The notes under the pieces: model-generated
Told to the model about the DNA's origin: nothing
The model's input: only the letters and a program-made list of their open reading frames with translations
The model's database searches: none
DNA from: Membranipora membranacea
Lineage: Eukaryota; Bryozoa; Gymnolaemata; Cheilostomatida; Membraniporidae
Assembly (NCBI GenBank): GCA_914767715.1
Contig: OU612072.1
Location: 14,508,001-14,572,000 of the forward strand
Direction of reading: 5' to 3'
Length of the DNA stretch: 64,000 nucleotides
Program-made: the position numbers and the translations under genes
Shown here: positions 44,629 to 56,574 of the stretch, one piece after another
Position numbering within the stretch: the first letter of the stretch is position 1
Layout of the letters: each line of letters starts with the position of its first letter

Positions 44629-46132
44629 CATATGGAAATATGAATCTTTAATGAAGAATGGCCAGACCAATCATTGTGGACTTACAACCAGTTATCACAC
44701 TCTACTAATATGAATGTTTTATAACCAATAATCTGAATGACCGCATCCCTAAGTGAGATCGTCTATGCATGTTATAATGGACAGATAAACCTGATATTGC
44801 CAGCATTGTGGAATGCTGTCTCATTCTCATGAATTTTGAATGAGAGAGAGGAAAGTAATTTTCATCAGCTTACTAAAGACTCATGATGCTTGAAAAATTT
44901 TAGCAGATCCGAAGTATTACTTGGCCGAGATTTTGGTCAGTATAGCTCACTTGGTAATGTGCCTAACTCATGTTCCGAAATCTTCGATTCTCAACTAAAG
45001 CAAGCACTATGTGTTTCGGTGCTTGGTAGCATTTCATGGATCAGAAAGTGTAAGCGAATGCTTTAATCACGTTTTACTGGCTAGTCAAGGCTGCAATCAT
45101 ATTAAATGTACAATTTTAAAGCTCAAAACCTATAAATATACTACAAATAAATGTTCGCTGGTAAGAAAGTTTTATCATGACGAAAGGTGCATCAAGCTAA
45201 GAAACATAACACTTCTACAAGTCAAACAAAATCCGTTAATACTTAACTGAACAAAAATACTATATGCCTTGATGGTTTTCCCCTACTGCATTTCCCATTT
45301 GGGTAGGGGGAACCAAAATGAGATTGTAGATTAATTATCAAAGCTAAAGTAGTCATTATTTGGATAAGCAGGGCCATGAGATGACCAATGTAACATCCTT
45401 TATCATCTATATAAATGCCCAGTACCTCGGTCACAATACCCGTGTAAATGTGCATCCTGCAAGACAGACACGTACTCCTGTTTGATGTGCCTCAGCCACT
45501 GTGTGCAAAGCGCTACTTGTAACATAAGATGTTAACACTGTTTATCTGATTCACAACTGATATTTCTTGTTGGTACCTAACAAACATGCTGCTCTTATGT
45601 TGAACTCTTATAAAAAAGAAAACAAATTAAAAAAAATCTCCCCTGTTGGTTGTGATCACGGAAGTTTTTATGTGGATCATGAACCGCATGTTTGATTTGT
45701 ATGACTTGTTCATGCAATAAATAGATCAAGCTCTTTTCCAATTCGTTAGTGGGTTCCGAATCGTGTTAAAAGAATCCAGAGTATGCAAAAAATTATTATT
45801 ATTATTTGAGATTTAACCTACACTCACCAAATATGCTTTTCCTATCTGAGATCTATCTGCATTTGGAGTTCCTTCCTCTTTTACTGTGACTTATCAATAG
45901 GGTGAAAGCAACTCTTGATGCATGCAATATTGATCAAAATTGACCTAATAAACCTTACTAGAGTATACTATGGTATCAATGTGAACACAATCACAGAGTT
46001 TCTCAATGAACTACAAATCGCTGCTAAGCAGATAATGGAGCTAAACACAATGAGGATATAATGGACATGTGCTGTAAACTAATGATAAGAAATGACTCAT
46101 GATAATAACTGTTCATTTAAACTTTCTGTCAG
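44629..46132. other. Non-coding stretch 5' of the ankyrin-caspase pseudogene
   Basis: No gene or promoter supported. It ends at a fair splice acceptor, CTTTCTGTCAG, at 46132. This is followed by three copies of GTGATTCAAA-type words at about 46133-46167. Confidence 0.4.
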
Positions 46133-46183
46133 GTGATTTGATTCAAAGTGATTCAAAGTGATTCAAACGAAGTTAGTTGGAAA

Positions 46184-48698
46184 ATGGCTGTGGCATCTAA
46201 CATCACATCATATCTTTTTCGGATTGGAGATGATAATTATATCTTCTGTGACCAGAATAAACTAAAGTATCATCTGATCCACATGCTTCGCTATAACAAG
46301 CATTACGCACAAGGGATACTCAGGCTGTTCGATGGAGGAGTATACATGCTAAGTCTTTTGCAGCTTATCTTCTAGCAGGAATACCAATTGAAGTAAAAGA
46401 ATTGATTTTACAGAGTTTCGAACATGAACAGCTGCTGAGGCTTCTTTATTGTACAGATAAGCATCGTAAGACAGCTCTTCATGGGTGCGCGGAGAATAGA
46501 AGCTTGGATGTCGGCGCGTTGATACTTGAATCAGTTAGTGAGGATGAGCTGTTCCAGCTGCTCAGAATCACGGACAGCCTAGGTCACACACCACTCTATG
46601 AAGCTTGCAAGAGTGGGAATCAAAAGTTGGTTAGGATGATGTTACAAAAAATCAATCAAGACATGAGATACTCGTTATTAAAGATGGCTGACAGTTGGGG
46701 TCATAGTTCACTGCACAGAGCAGCCTATAGAGGTAACCAAGAGCACATTGATATCCTGAACCTCATTCATGAATCTGTATCAGAGATCCAGTGGATCAGT
46801 CTCCTACAGATAAAGGACAGACAAGGTAGAACGGTGACACAGGTAGCAGCTTATTGGAATAACCAAAATACCATTACAAGAATAAGAGACGCAGTCAGTA
46901 ATGATACCTGGCTGCAGTTACTCACAACACCACTGCCTGAGTTTGATCCTTATGAACATTATAAAAATCTATACCAACAAGCTGTCTACTTGATCGATAA
47001 ATATAGACCTGCCGCTAAAATAAGAAAAGCGCTGGATGCAGCTGACAGACAAGGTTACTTTTGTTATCAATACAGTATTCATCTGGCATGGCTTGCTTCA
47101 AATGAGCATCGCAATACAAATACTCACCTCTTAAGCCACAATACTAGATTTAGATGACCGAATGTCACAACTGAGATTTGAAAGAGCATTGGAAGGAAAA
47201 AACATCAATCGAAATCAATCGGGCGCCCTAGATTGAAAAAATAGTGACTCATAAGAGTTGTAGGAGGTATATTAGTAGTGGGAAATTTTCAGTTTTGCGT
47301 GTACACTGGATATGAATGCATGGATTCATACCAGTACCACTTGTTAATTATTAATTGAGTGACTTATCTTTTAGATCAAGAGCTTCAGATTAAGAGCATC
47401 ACAGAGACAGAGTCTCTATCTTTAAAGCAAATAGAGGAGTTATCCCCTCACAGCCCTCATTATGTCATCCCGCACAAACAGGAGAACAGTAAGAGATACG
47501 GTCTCATTCTCTTCAGCTCTGAGAACCGGCCAGGAGCTGCAGCAGAGGCAGATGATCATACACGGGGGATGGAGGCAGCAGGGTGCAGTGTCAAGAAGAT
47601 GGAGTGATCTGATGCCATTGAGCTACACACCATGATTGACAGTGCTTTGGATGAGATAACAGCAGACTGCTCCCTTCTCATGGTCTGTCTGATGGCTCAT
47701 GGAAGTAGAGGTGTAGTGCAGGGAGGTGCTGGAAAAGCTGTACCTGTCAATGACATATTGCACCAGTTTGGCTACAGGCTTCCGAAATATGTCCCTTTGG
47801 TAAGTGTTTTATATTTCAATTTAACTCACTTACCTCCCATGCATAGTTAATATGTTTGTAACTGCCTGACACCGAATCATTATTAGAAATCACAAAAACA
47901 ATGAGCCTTATCATTCAGAAAGACAAGTTTTCATCAATAGGCTTCTAGCTCGGTGTAATTCATCATCATTAGAGAGGTTGCGAAATCTTGTAAAAGTCTT
48001 CTCCTGGTGCGAAAAAATAGAGTTCCATATACATTTCAGGTTGTTGGTCACTTTTGGCGTTAACACAAATGCACACTCATAACAGCAGAAAAGACAATGT
48101 CAAATTATGAATTTTAACGAACTTGCGACGTGCAAGTTGTCTTACCATATTGAACGTGAATTTACGCGGAACAAGAAGTTGTCGTAACGCAGTATCCTTG
48201 CAAGTTCTCAGATAGATTTCACAACCTCCCTTATTATTGCAAACTATCTTCAAAATTTTGAACAACTAAGTGCCATTTAACCCACTGTGTAACATTCTTT
48301 GTCTCTGCACCTTTGCATCTTCCTTCCAGGTTTTTCTGGTGCAAGCCTGTCAAACACCAGATAGAATTCAAGGAGTACTATCGATGTCAAGACAAGATCC
48401 AGCTCCAACCCAGCTATCGGATCCCCAAAGTGATAAGCACATAACACTCACCAGACCACATACAGTGTTGTTATTGGCTACAGTAAGAGGAGGCGTGGCT
48501 TATCGAGGTATATTCACAGGTGCCATGGCCAATCAGTTCAGGTGCAGTGATGGTAAAACAGATATCTACACAATGTTCAATCGAGCTGTCTGTGAAATGA
48601 AGAGAAATAACCCTCCTGCTGTGGCTCATCAGAATCCAAAGTTTGAAGCTGTCACTGATAAAATGCTGTTTATCCCACCTGCGACCTCAAACACTTAG
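46184..48698 (+). pseudogene. Ankyrin-caspase gene with frameshift and in-frame stop
   Basis: Blocks: 46184-47053 (ankyrin part), 47375-47799 (caspase large subunit), 48330-48698 (small subunit, stop TAG). Ankyrin motifs include SLGHTPLYEACKSGNQKLVR and SWGHSSLHRAAYRGNQ. The middle exon has the ENRPG specificity Arg and a catalytic-His motif MAHGSRG; the last exon starts VFLVQACQT, so the Cys is kept but QACRG has become QACQT. Splice phases join (1 at 47053/47375, 0 at 47799/48330). Lesions: the reading frame jumps near 46335-46355, where LRLFDGG continues in another frame as AKSFAAYLLAG; and TGA at 47605-47607 interrupts the caspase domain where the paralog at 10-11 kb has Trp (KHNW). Conservation elsewhere suggests recent loss, or polymorphism or assembly error. 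Confidence 0.8.
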
Positions 48699-48879
48699 TT
48701 TTAGTAATTCTTCAACTATTGAAAAAGGTTACTGGTTACTCTCTAGAATGATTTGTTGTATCTCAGTGTATGATGATTATTATCTAGTTATAATCTTGTT
48801 GCTGGTTGGTTAGCTTAATACAACCTTTTAGACTTAGAAAAGCACATTTGAAACTTTCTAATGTGATACCCAGGATATG

Positions 48880-48885
48880 AATAAA
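48880..48885 (+). terminator. Poly(A) signal AATAAA
   Basis: First AATAAA downstream of the caspase stop codon (about 180 bases); a second AATAAA lies near 48934. Position is typical for a 3' untranslated region of this gene. Confidence 0.45.
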
Positions 48886-49385
48886 TTTAATATTGGTAAT
48901 GAAAAATTAAAATGTTAATGTTAAATTTTAAAGAATAAATCGTTGCCTGAAAAGCTAGGGGTAGTGGAATATCTTACACCATCTTTGTTGAGATCTATTC
49001 TTGGTTTCAATTGAGTGATCTCACAGATGCCACTCAACTGAATGAATCCATGGAGTTTTCAGTTTCAGTTCAAGATTTTTAATTTCCACCATCATTTTCA
49101 TGTTGACAGCGTGATACACTTGAAATGGTGCACTTTGGGGTGTACAATGACAACTAGTTAATGGCAGATGCTCAATTCATATAAATATACAACTCACCGA
49201 ATTACACTATTCTACCTCTGAATCGACAACCATCAAAGTAATTTAATCCTGATCGACCTGTCCTGTTACGGTGATATCGAACCTAGAGATAGACAAAAAC
49301 ATGGGTGAGAGACAACGTCATGATAGAAAACATATACAAATATAAACAGAACAAGATATTAACTCGCAAGCACAATCACGCAATC

Positions 49386-49452
49386 ATGTTGTTGTTGTTT
49401 GTTGTTGTTTGTTGTTGTTTGTTGTTGTTTGTTGTTGTTTGTTGTTGTTTTT
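49386..49452 (+). repeat. Short tandem repeat, (GTTGTTGTTT)n
   Basis: About six copies of a 10-base unit followed by poly-T. The minus frame reads Asn/Gln/Thr runs, which is an artefact. Confidence 0.9.
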
Positions 49453-51180
49453 TTGTTATTTTCTGGTGGTTTTATAATACTATCTAATACAGAATATGTG
49501 GCTAGATATCTGGGTGCTGCTGCCACATATTTCAGCTCCAATTAATATTTTTGTTGTGCTCAGCTCTCACGGTGGATCAAGAGTCCCCGAGCTAAACTCT
49601 TTACTTGCTATTAATACCTCACTCACTCTCCCTAATCATCCATGTTCATTCATGTATGAACTAGGGCTTCTCATTCATGCTGTTAAACATATTTGTGATA
49701 CTTTGTAGTTGTCTTCTCTTGTACACGAGGAGGCAACTAGCAAATGTAATACATAAAATTCCTCATACTCACAATCTCTACTAGGATTCACATTACGCGA
49801 TACCTGTCAAGTATCCCGATCAGTTCGGGACCCTCCCTATTTCAAGACCCTAATCACTCTCACTCCCTATCTCCGTATAACCTCCCTATTTCAGCCTCAA
49901 CATACCGGAAAAAACCAGTTTCTGTTTACACAGGTGCTATACAAACAAGTTAGTTACATCCTGGTCATAAAGTGGGTACAAAAGTCGTGAAGTGAATAGA
50001 CTGATGTAATTAGCAAACAACTGATAGGAACATTACAAAATAAAATACAGTTGTAAAATACCCTTTACCAGTGGTTCCTACTGTGAGGAACGGAATTTTT
50101 TGTCCTGCTTTTACTCACTCACTGTGCATATACTTTAAGATAGTATATGCTGTGAGGAACGGAAATTGACCAACTCAATTTCTAGTGAGGAAAAGAGATT
50201 TTGTCGTCCTATCCTATACTAAAGTAAATGCCGTGTACTATTAGTATGTAATATAGTTGTTCTATAACCGTCCTACTTCTAAAATTTGGTTCTAACTATG
50301 TTTGTAGTTATGGTTTTAAATCTTGCACTCCGGACACTTCAAAATGTCACTTTATTGTGTAATTTATTTGTAGTTCTAATTTGGAGTTACCTCCTTTTTC
50401 ATGCACTGAAGAAAGACAAGATCGCTCAAATCTATTAAAACGTGGTTCCAATTGGTAATGCTAGCACTCTGGTGAGTACGAGGTATTTAACTTATTAATT
50501 TATAGTGACGAACAGCTGGTTCCCACTACTCCACAAAGCAATTTACTACGGGGTTGTTATTGAGCCTGACCTCTTCTTAGCTTCACTAGAAGTTGCCTTC
50601 AAGTTGTTTAAGAAAGGTTCCTGCCGATAATCTGCTAAGACCCCTGTCTTGTTCTAACAGTAAAACTCTTGATGAGTTTCGAGACAATGCTCTTACACCA
50701 CAAAGTCAATATAATCCTTAGATGTTAATATGACACAATCACTATTTATGAATGTGTTCAGGTACGTTTGATAATTTTTTGTTATTCAACTTAGGTGACT
50801 GATTTCATTTATAAGCACCTACTTGATCTCTGTATAGTGCCTGGAAGCCCAATCAGGTAATCAAGGCGGTGTATCAGTATCACAGGCCTCTTAGCCAAGT
50901 TAAATTAGCTAAAGACTCCAACCCAATTTCTAGTGAAGGAAAGAGGTATCAGTCTGTGGTCACTCTAAAATTAATGTTCAATTTCTATATTCAATGTTGA
51001 ATTAATGTTTCACAGATTAGAGGTATCTTATCTTAAATCGGTAGCGTCCTACTTCTTTAAAACACAAGAATCTAATCCTAAACTATTATTCCGAAACTTA
51101 ATCTATTTAACCCCCAAGCAAATATGAATACTAATTAATACTGTTCTGCTTTGACAATAGTTCCCAATGATACTTCTAAA
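49453..51180. other. Non-coding stretch holding an old repeat copy
   Basis: About 50500-51000 is a diverged relative of 27430-28380. TCTAATTTGGAGTTACCTCC near 50379-50398 matches the boxes near 25960 and 35386. No gene. Confidence 0.5.
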
Positions 51181-51425
51181 ATGATTTCCGACTTGATATG
51201 AGCACCTACGCGAAATACCTGCGTTTATGGTGGGTCACAATGATTTCCGACTTTGATATGAGCTCCTTACGCGAATTACATGCGTCTTTGGTGGGTCACA
51301 ATGATTTCCGACTTTGATATGAGCACCTACGCGAATTACATGCGTTTATGGTGGATCACAATGATTTCCGACTTTGATATGAGCACCTTACGCGAATTAC
51401 ATGCGTTTAAGGTGGGTCACAATGA
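51181..51425 (+). repeat. Minisatellite, four copies of a 59-61-base unit
   Basis: Unit starts ATGATTTCCGACTTTGATAT at 51181 (one base shorter), 51240, 51301 and 51361 and contains GAGCACCTACGCGAATTACA and a GGTGGGTCACA end. No spacers. Confidence 0.92.
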
Positions 51426-51937
51426 TTAAACCTCCTAAAGTTAATTTTGAATCCTGTTTCAGAGTGTTGTTATAGTAACAATTAACAACGACTTACTTTA
51501 GTTGATTGCAAAATTGCCTTATAAACTCTTAGTGAATATGACCTAACGTCTGATAACCTGACGAACTGTCCCTAATTACTTTGCCAATTACTATATGCAT
51601 AGAAATCAATTACAACAGTATATTCACTAAAGTTATTGTTTATTGTCTTGATACTTATAAAAAAATTGATAATGTAATTCAAATGATACTCACAGTATAT
51701 ATTGGTCCTTAGACTCCACTTTAGTGTTAGCGTTCCAACAAAGATCTTCGATTTAAAACTAGTATTTATTAAATCAAAATATAATGTCTTTTACTAGCTA
51801 TGTAAAAAGTTGACTGTGCTGCTCAAAGAATTAAACTGTACTAATTTACTGTTCAAAATTTCGGCCTTTATATAGGTGCCGATTTTTGTGCTGACTCTGC
51901 TTGTTGTCGTTTGATTAGCTGTCGGCGGATTAGTGGA

Positions 51938-52380
51938 TTAGTGTCTCTTGTGGCTTTGTTATATGAAACCGTTCTGTGGTCACGTCACATGGTATATGGC
52001 TGTTGTTCCTCAGTCTACCTTCTGGAATTTATTGTTCTATTTTTGGGCTGACTTGTTGTTGTTACTCCATGATTAATTACTTCTGTGTCATCCTGAAGAT
52101 TACTTGGTACTTGGTGCTATGACGTTTTGGAAAACCAAATTCCTGAAGATTAATTGGTACTTGGTACTAGGATTAGTGTCTCTTGTGGCTTTGTTATATG
52201 AAACCGTTCTGTGGTCACATCACGTGGTATATTGCTGCTGTTCCTCAGTCTACCCTCTGGAATTTGTTGTTCTATTTTTGGGCTGACTTTGTTGTTGTTA
52301 CTTCCTGGTTAATTACTTCTGTGTCACCCTGGAGATTACTTGGTACTTGGTACTATGACGTTTTGGAAAACCAAATTACT
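51938..52380 (+). repeat. Tandem duplication, 235-base period
   Basis: TAGTGTCTCTTGTGGCTTTG begins at 51938 and again at 52173. The rest of the unit (for example GAAACCGTTCTGTGGTCAC, TATTTTTGGGCTGACTT, CTATGACGTTTTGGAAAACC) is repeated with few changes. Long open frames on both strands across 52100-53000 follow from this composition, not from a gene. Confidence 0.88.
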
Positions 52381-53048
52381 GCGTCACTGGAATTCCTATT
52401 TTCTGACCGGATTAGCCTGCTGCGGTTATCTTCGCTACATCTTTGATGGATTACTTCTGCGTCTCTCTGCTCGTTGTGTATGCTTGTGACTACAAAATAC
52501 CATGGAGGTTACTGGGTGCATTTGTTTCCATCTCTATCTGTACCCTCTGACTTCTGCGGCTGGCTGAATATAACTACATATCTCAAGTGCCCATTTTTGG
52601 TACTGACACTACATATTGTAGCAGCGGGTGGATTGTGTATACCCACAAATGAGTGTATCAAAATTGGAGAATTGAGGCTACCATACACGCTCCCCAGCAT
52701 GTTAGCACACACATCCAATATGTAATCAGACATGCAAACTTTGCCTGCCATTGCACTCCTTTGTTCACCAAACAAAAGGCCTTTTGTTATACAACTCTCA
52801 TAGCTCTCTTGGGACATGTGTCCCTGACATCGGCCCCCAGGGCCTATCCAACATACTACACTACAGCATAGGTGTACTTTATTTTGTAATGAAAACAATA
52901 AAGAACCGATGTGAGATGACCTCCATTCAACACTATTTGACAGTCTATGAAAAATGGAAATCCCAAGGAATAATAAGGCACTTGTTGACGACAAAATATT
53001 CTACACATGCATGTGACTGACTGGTCTAGTAAAAATAAAATTTTGAAC

Positions 53049-53336
53049 ATGTCTTCACCAAAAAGAAAGAGACCCTATCAACAAGCTGAAAAGTGTTCTT
53101 CCCACTATCAAAAAGCGTGGGAAACAAAATATACTTTTGTCAAGCAGTCAGGGAAGGGAGATACATATTTTACATGTGCCATTTGCAAGAAAGATCTGAG
53201 CTGTAGCCATGGTGGAGTAAATGATGTGACTAAACACCAAGCCACTAAAGGCCACTCAGAGTTGGAGTCTCAATTGAAAAGAACAGCTAAGCTAACAGGC
53301 TTCTTCCCCACCACCAAAAATGATATTGCTGACAAG
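53049..53336 (+). CDS. BED/TTF-type zinc-finger first exon (hAT-related), orphan
   Basis: ATG at 53049 starts MSSPKRKRPYQQAEK, a basic N-terminus, and the frame reaches GACAAG|GTAAGA at 53336 (96 codons, phase 0). The finger is CAICKKDLSCSHGG then VNDVTKHQATKGH: Cys-x2-Cys with two His four to five residues apart, as in BED/TTF-type fingers of domesticated or active hAT transposases. The Trp-Lys-Tyr stretch before it (AWETKYTF) is typical of these proteins. No transposase body or dimerisation domain was found downstream, so the gene may continue through a long intron, be truncated, or be a transposon relic. Confidence 0.6.
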
Positions 53337-54540
53337 GTAAGAGGTACCTAAGTTTTGTATCTGAATCAGATGTCTACTTAGGCCCACAGACAGCTTCAAT
53401 CTAGGCCAGTAGGTTGAAGCCACTCATCATCATGCAGAATTTAAAAATAACACATCTGTTTGACTTTCCTCCTAGAATGCTGTAGATGCTGTCTTCACTG
53501 AAATATGACTTAGAACAAAAATCTAGGGTGCTCAAATTGCTCATTTGCTTCGGCGGTTGGGGGGGGGCTTACACCACCCCTTAAACCCCCCAGGTGTTTG
53601 CTCGGCACTTCGTGCCTCGGCCAGGACGCTTCGCGTCCTGGAAGTGTCACGACGCCTAAACTCCCTATTTTTAATCACAGCTACTTGACAGGTATGCATT
53701 ACGCGTAACCACATTCATCTAAACTCGTTCACAACAAGCGCACTGAAAATGATTTTTGTTCACTGACCCAAACAATATATCGCAAGTCATGTGACTTGTG
53801 CTGCACTCGCGCTGCTTTGTATTTGCCAGCGGGAGTACAGTGACGAGACTCAGTGCCTTATATTAGAAAAATTGCAGGGGAGGCTAATAATCCTGAAGGA
53901 TCCAAGTAACACAAGGTTGAGTATCGTAAGCTCCTCCTGATGAGGTAAAGCCCATGCTAAAGGTATATAAAAAGTGATTTCTGACTACCGGTACATGGAA
54001 TAATCAACATTAGTGATTTTAGCCCACTTTTTTTAGCATTCTAGGGGGGGGGGGCAGCGCGTCCCTTCCTCCCCTATGGACTATGGACCTGTATGACTGT
54101 AAGTTACACCATTCAGAATAACTATGTATTGAAAATAGAGCATTCCACTTTGATGAGTTTATTAGATAAAATAGATCATGATATTTGATCAAGCATACAT
54201 TGTATTGGTTCATATCAGTGCCAAATCAAACAAAGTCATTAGCTGGAATAGAGCCAAATCCGTATCAAATTGTGACGGAGTTAGCTATAGTCATAAAAAG
54301 CATGATAGTCAAAGACCTAAGTGGTTCCATTTGAAGCGGATAAAAGTGAGTACAAATTTTCCCTGTTTGGATTGCTTCATCCTCAGTGCTTTAATTATGC
54401 AGGAAATTGTCTCAAATCTGTTCTCCAACTCTAATCTTAAATCAATCAATATGGTTCCTGTTCGAATCATTGTGCTTCATCTTGACATATTAGATTTGTA
54501 ACAACTTTCACCAGTATTTTATTACTTTTTTGACTTTCAG
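53337..54540. other. Intergenic or intronic stretch with a GC-rich island
   Basis: GC-rich, hairpin-bearing segment at about 53555-53650 with a poly-G tract; another poly-G tract at about 54043-54053. No exon following the zinc-finger exon could be recognised. Confidence 0.4.
53604..53640. repeat. Two adjacent perfect hairpins with TTC loops
   Basis: GGCACTTCGTGCC (53604-53616; 5-base stem) and CAGGACGCTTCGCGTCCTG (53622-53640; 8-base stem) sit back to back in a GC-rich island. Function unknown; they could be part of a mobile element end or an RNA structure. Confidence 0.6.
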
Positions 54541-55857
54541 CGCAGTATGAACATGGCCTCTAAGATAGAAAGCGACCTTGAAAATGCTCATCAACTGGAT
54601 GACATGTTTCAGAATTACAGAAGCTCACCAAAGCTCAACCCAATTGATGCTTGCGACCTTGAAGACAAGATATCCAAACTGGATAGCCCTGAAAAGTTTA
54701 CTAAAATTGTGTCGCGCACGAACAAAAATGGAGAAAATATTCTACATGTGGCAGCAAGAAATGGTGGCACACCTATCATCAAGCTTGTTCTCAAGTCCAT
54801 GGACAAGGATCAACGCTGGAACTTCGTCTCGCCGAAAAAAGCCATCGCTACAGGATTCTTTGCAGATTTACGAATGATGTTTGGATGGAACAGGGAGACA
54901 AAATGCAACACTCCTCTGCACTTTGCTGTCGAATGGTGGATCAAGCGTGATCGCACTGCTGTGGATGCCCTTCTCATAAACAGTGGACTGACCGACACCG
55001 AAGTAGTTCTTCTGCTAAACTCTACTGACGAATGGAACAGAACCCCTGCAGACATCGCCACAGACTCTTATGTTGATATAGATAAGTCAAAACGAATCAA
55101 GAGGGCTCTTGATGACATGGAGAAGGCTGCTCTGACCAAAGCTATTGGTAAATTGCTTTCAGCACCCTCTACCATCACTTCATTCATTCATGTTTGTCAA
55201 TGAGTAACGTCCAGACAAGAACCAAATCCTCATTCTAATCAGTTCCACATGTTAGTCTAACAAGCTCATGATGAAGGGTTCAGCCTTGGTATTTTACAAA
55301 AGAGATGGAAATTGTCTCTCTGTGATCGGCTAGTGATTTGATCACTGACATTATCCTGTCCCCACTTAATGAACGAAAACAGTAGTCTAACTGCCCAGAC
55401 AGCTACAATGCGAGTTTGTAGCATTACATTATCAACAACTCATTTCGAGTTGTTGACATTGTAATGCCACTAACTGGAATGGAGCTGTCTGAGCTCGTAG
55501 ACTACGATGCGGTAATATTCATGCCAGTCTTACTCATCGATCTCATGCTTATCATAAGACCAATCTATCACTGTGTTTTTTCCAGGTCAACAAGATAACC
55601 TGGAAACCGAAAGAAATGCTCGCCAAGCTGAAGTAAATGCTCATGAAGCCAAAATAAAAGACCTGGAACAGGAAAAAATTACCCTTGCAGCTGGAAGGAA
55701 TGACGATGAAGCCAGAATTAATGCCCTTGAAGCCGAAAGAGATGCTCATGCAGTCAAAATCAATACTATGGAAGCGGAAAGAAAGACCCTGGTAGCTAAG
55801 ATGGAAGACCAGAGAAATGCACTTAGATGTCTGGAGGCAGAAAACCACACTCTGTAA
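54541..55857 (+). CDS. Ankyrin-repeat protein with C-terminal coiled coil
   Basis: Exon 54541-55147 (acceptor after TTTGACTTTCAG; ATG at 54547) and exon 55586-55857 (acceptor after TTTTTTCCAG; stop TAA at 55855-55857). The donor ATTG|GTAAAT is phase 1 and fits the second exon, giving about 290 residues. Ankyrin motifs: NKNGENILHVAARNGGTPII near residue 58, CNTPLHFAVEWWIKRDRTAV near 120 and EWNRTPADIATDSYVD near 161. The second exon is a coiled coil of heptads with repeated LEAERDAHxxKI-type units, rich in Glu, Ala and Lys. The ankyrin part resembles the block at 46-47 kb (LL...D.xGRT pattern). A protein-protein interaction or scaffold role is inferred; partners unknown. An upstream exon may exist because the first block starts at an acceptor. 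Confidence 0.72.
55382..55505. mobile_element. 124-bp hairpin MITE in the ankyrin/coiled-coil gene intron
   Basis: Ends GTAGTCTA and TAGACTAC are perfect inverted repeats. Long imperfect arms follow (CAGACAGCTACAATG against the complement of CATTCCAGTT...GAGCTGTCTG), with a near-perfect inner stem TCAACAACTC/GAGTTGTTGA. No clear target duplication. Confidence 0.72.
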
Positions 55858-56574
55858 TCTACCCTGGTATCTCATGGCAGCTCAGAAGAAGCCACACATG
55901 ACAGGCTAATGAAAATTCCGGGTCATGAATCGGAGCTCACAAAAGGATGCATGGTGGTAAAATCACTAATTAATCAAAATCCTGTTATTCCTTCAGCCTG
56001 AGCTTCGAACCCAATCAGAATGACTTTTTTGTCTCTTTGGCGAATTTTCCTATATGAAGCTTAGCATTTGACCTTGTTGTATAAGTATGTAGTATGACCA
56101 AAGTATGCAATATTTTATTCAACACAAAATATATAGCTAGCGCTCACTCCTTTGTAATAGTGCTATCACCTTCATCAATCAGTAAACTACATCAACAAAG
56201 TTTAGATCAACCACTAGTAATAGCTATCGTTCGTTTTCGTTTCAGAACCATATGCAGAAAAACTTCATTGGTCGTTATCCACCACCTTTCACATCGAACA
56301 ACAATTGGGCTACCCAAAGCAGTAAGATGATAAACACTTTAAACAGTCCAACACAGGCGTCTGACGAATGGCAATAACAACCATTGTACTCACGTGTCTC
56401 GTTTATTGCTACTCTACTGGGACAAAAGAAATATTATTAGATCACTGAACAATCAGTGTAATGACTAATGAATAGGGTATGTTTTAGATGTTTGTTTATA
56501 TGGATGACCGAATCTTATTTTTGTGGTCATGCTAAAAAGTATGACTCAGATTGTTATCCTGTAATTGTTATTGT

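Noticed and set aside
49359-49541. Asn/Gln/Thr-rich protein
   Set aside because: It is a translation of the 10-base tandem repeat.
51181-51425. CRISPR-like array
   Set aside because: Four head-to-tail copies of about 60 bases without spacers; a minisatellite.
52509-52994. 161-codon minus-strand reading frame
   Set aside because: It lies over T-rich repeat-derived DNA, has overlapping long frames on the other strand, no domain and no splice sites.
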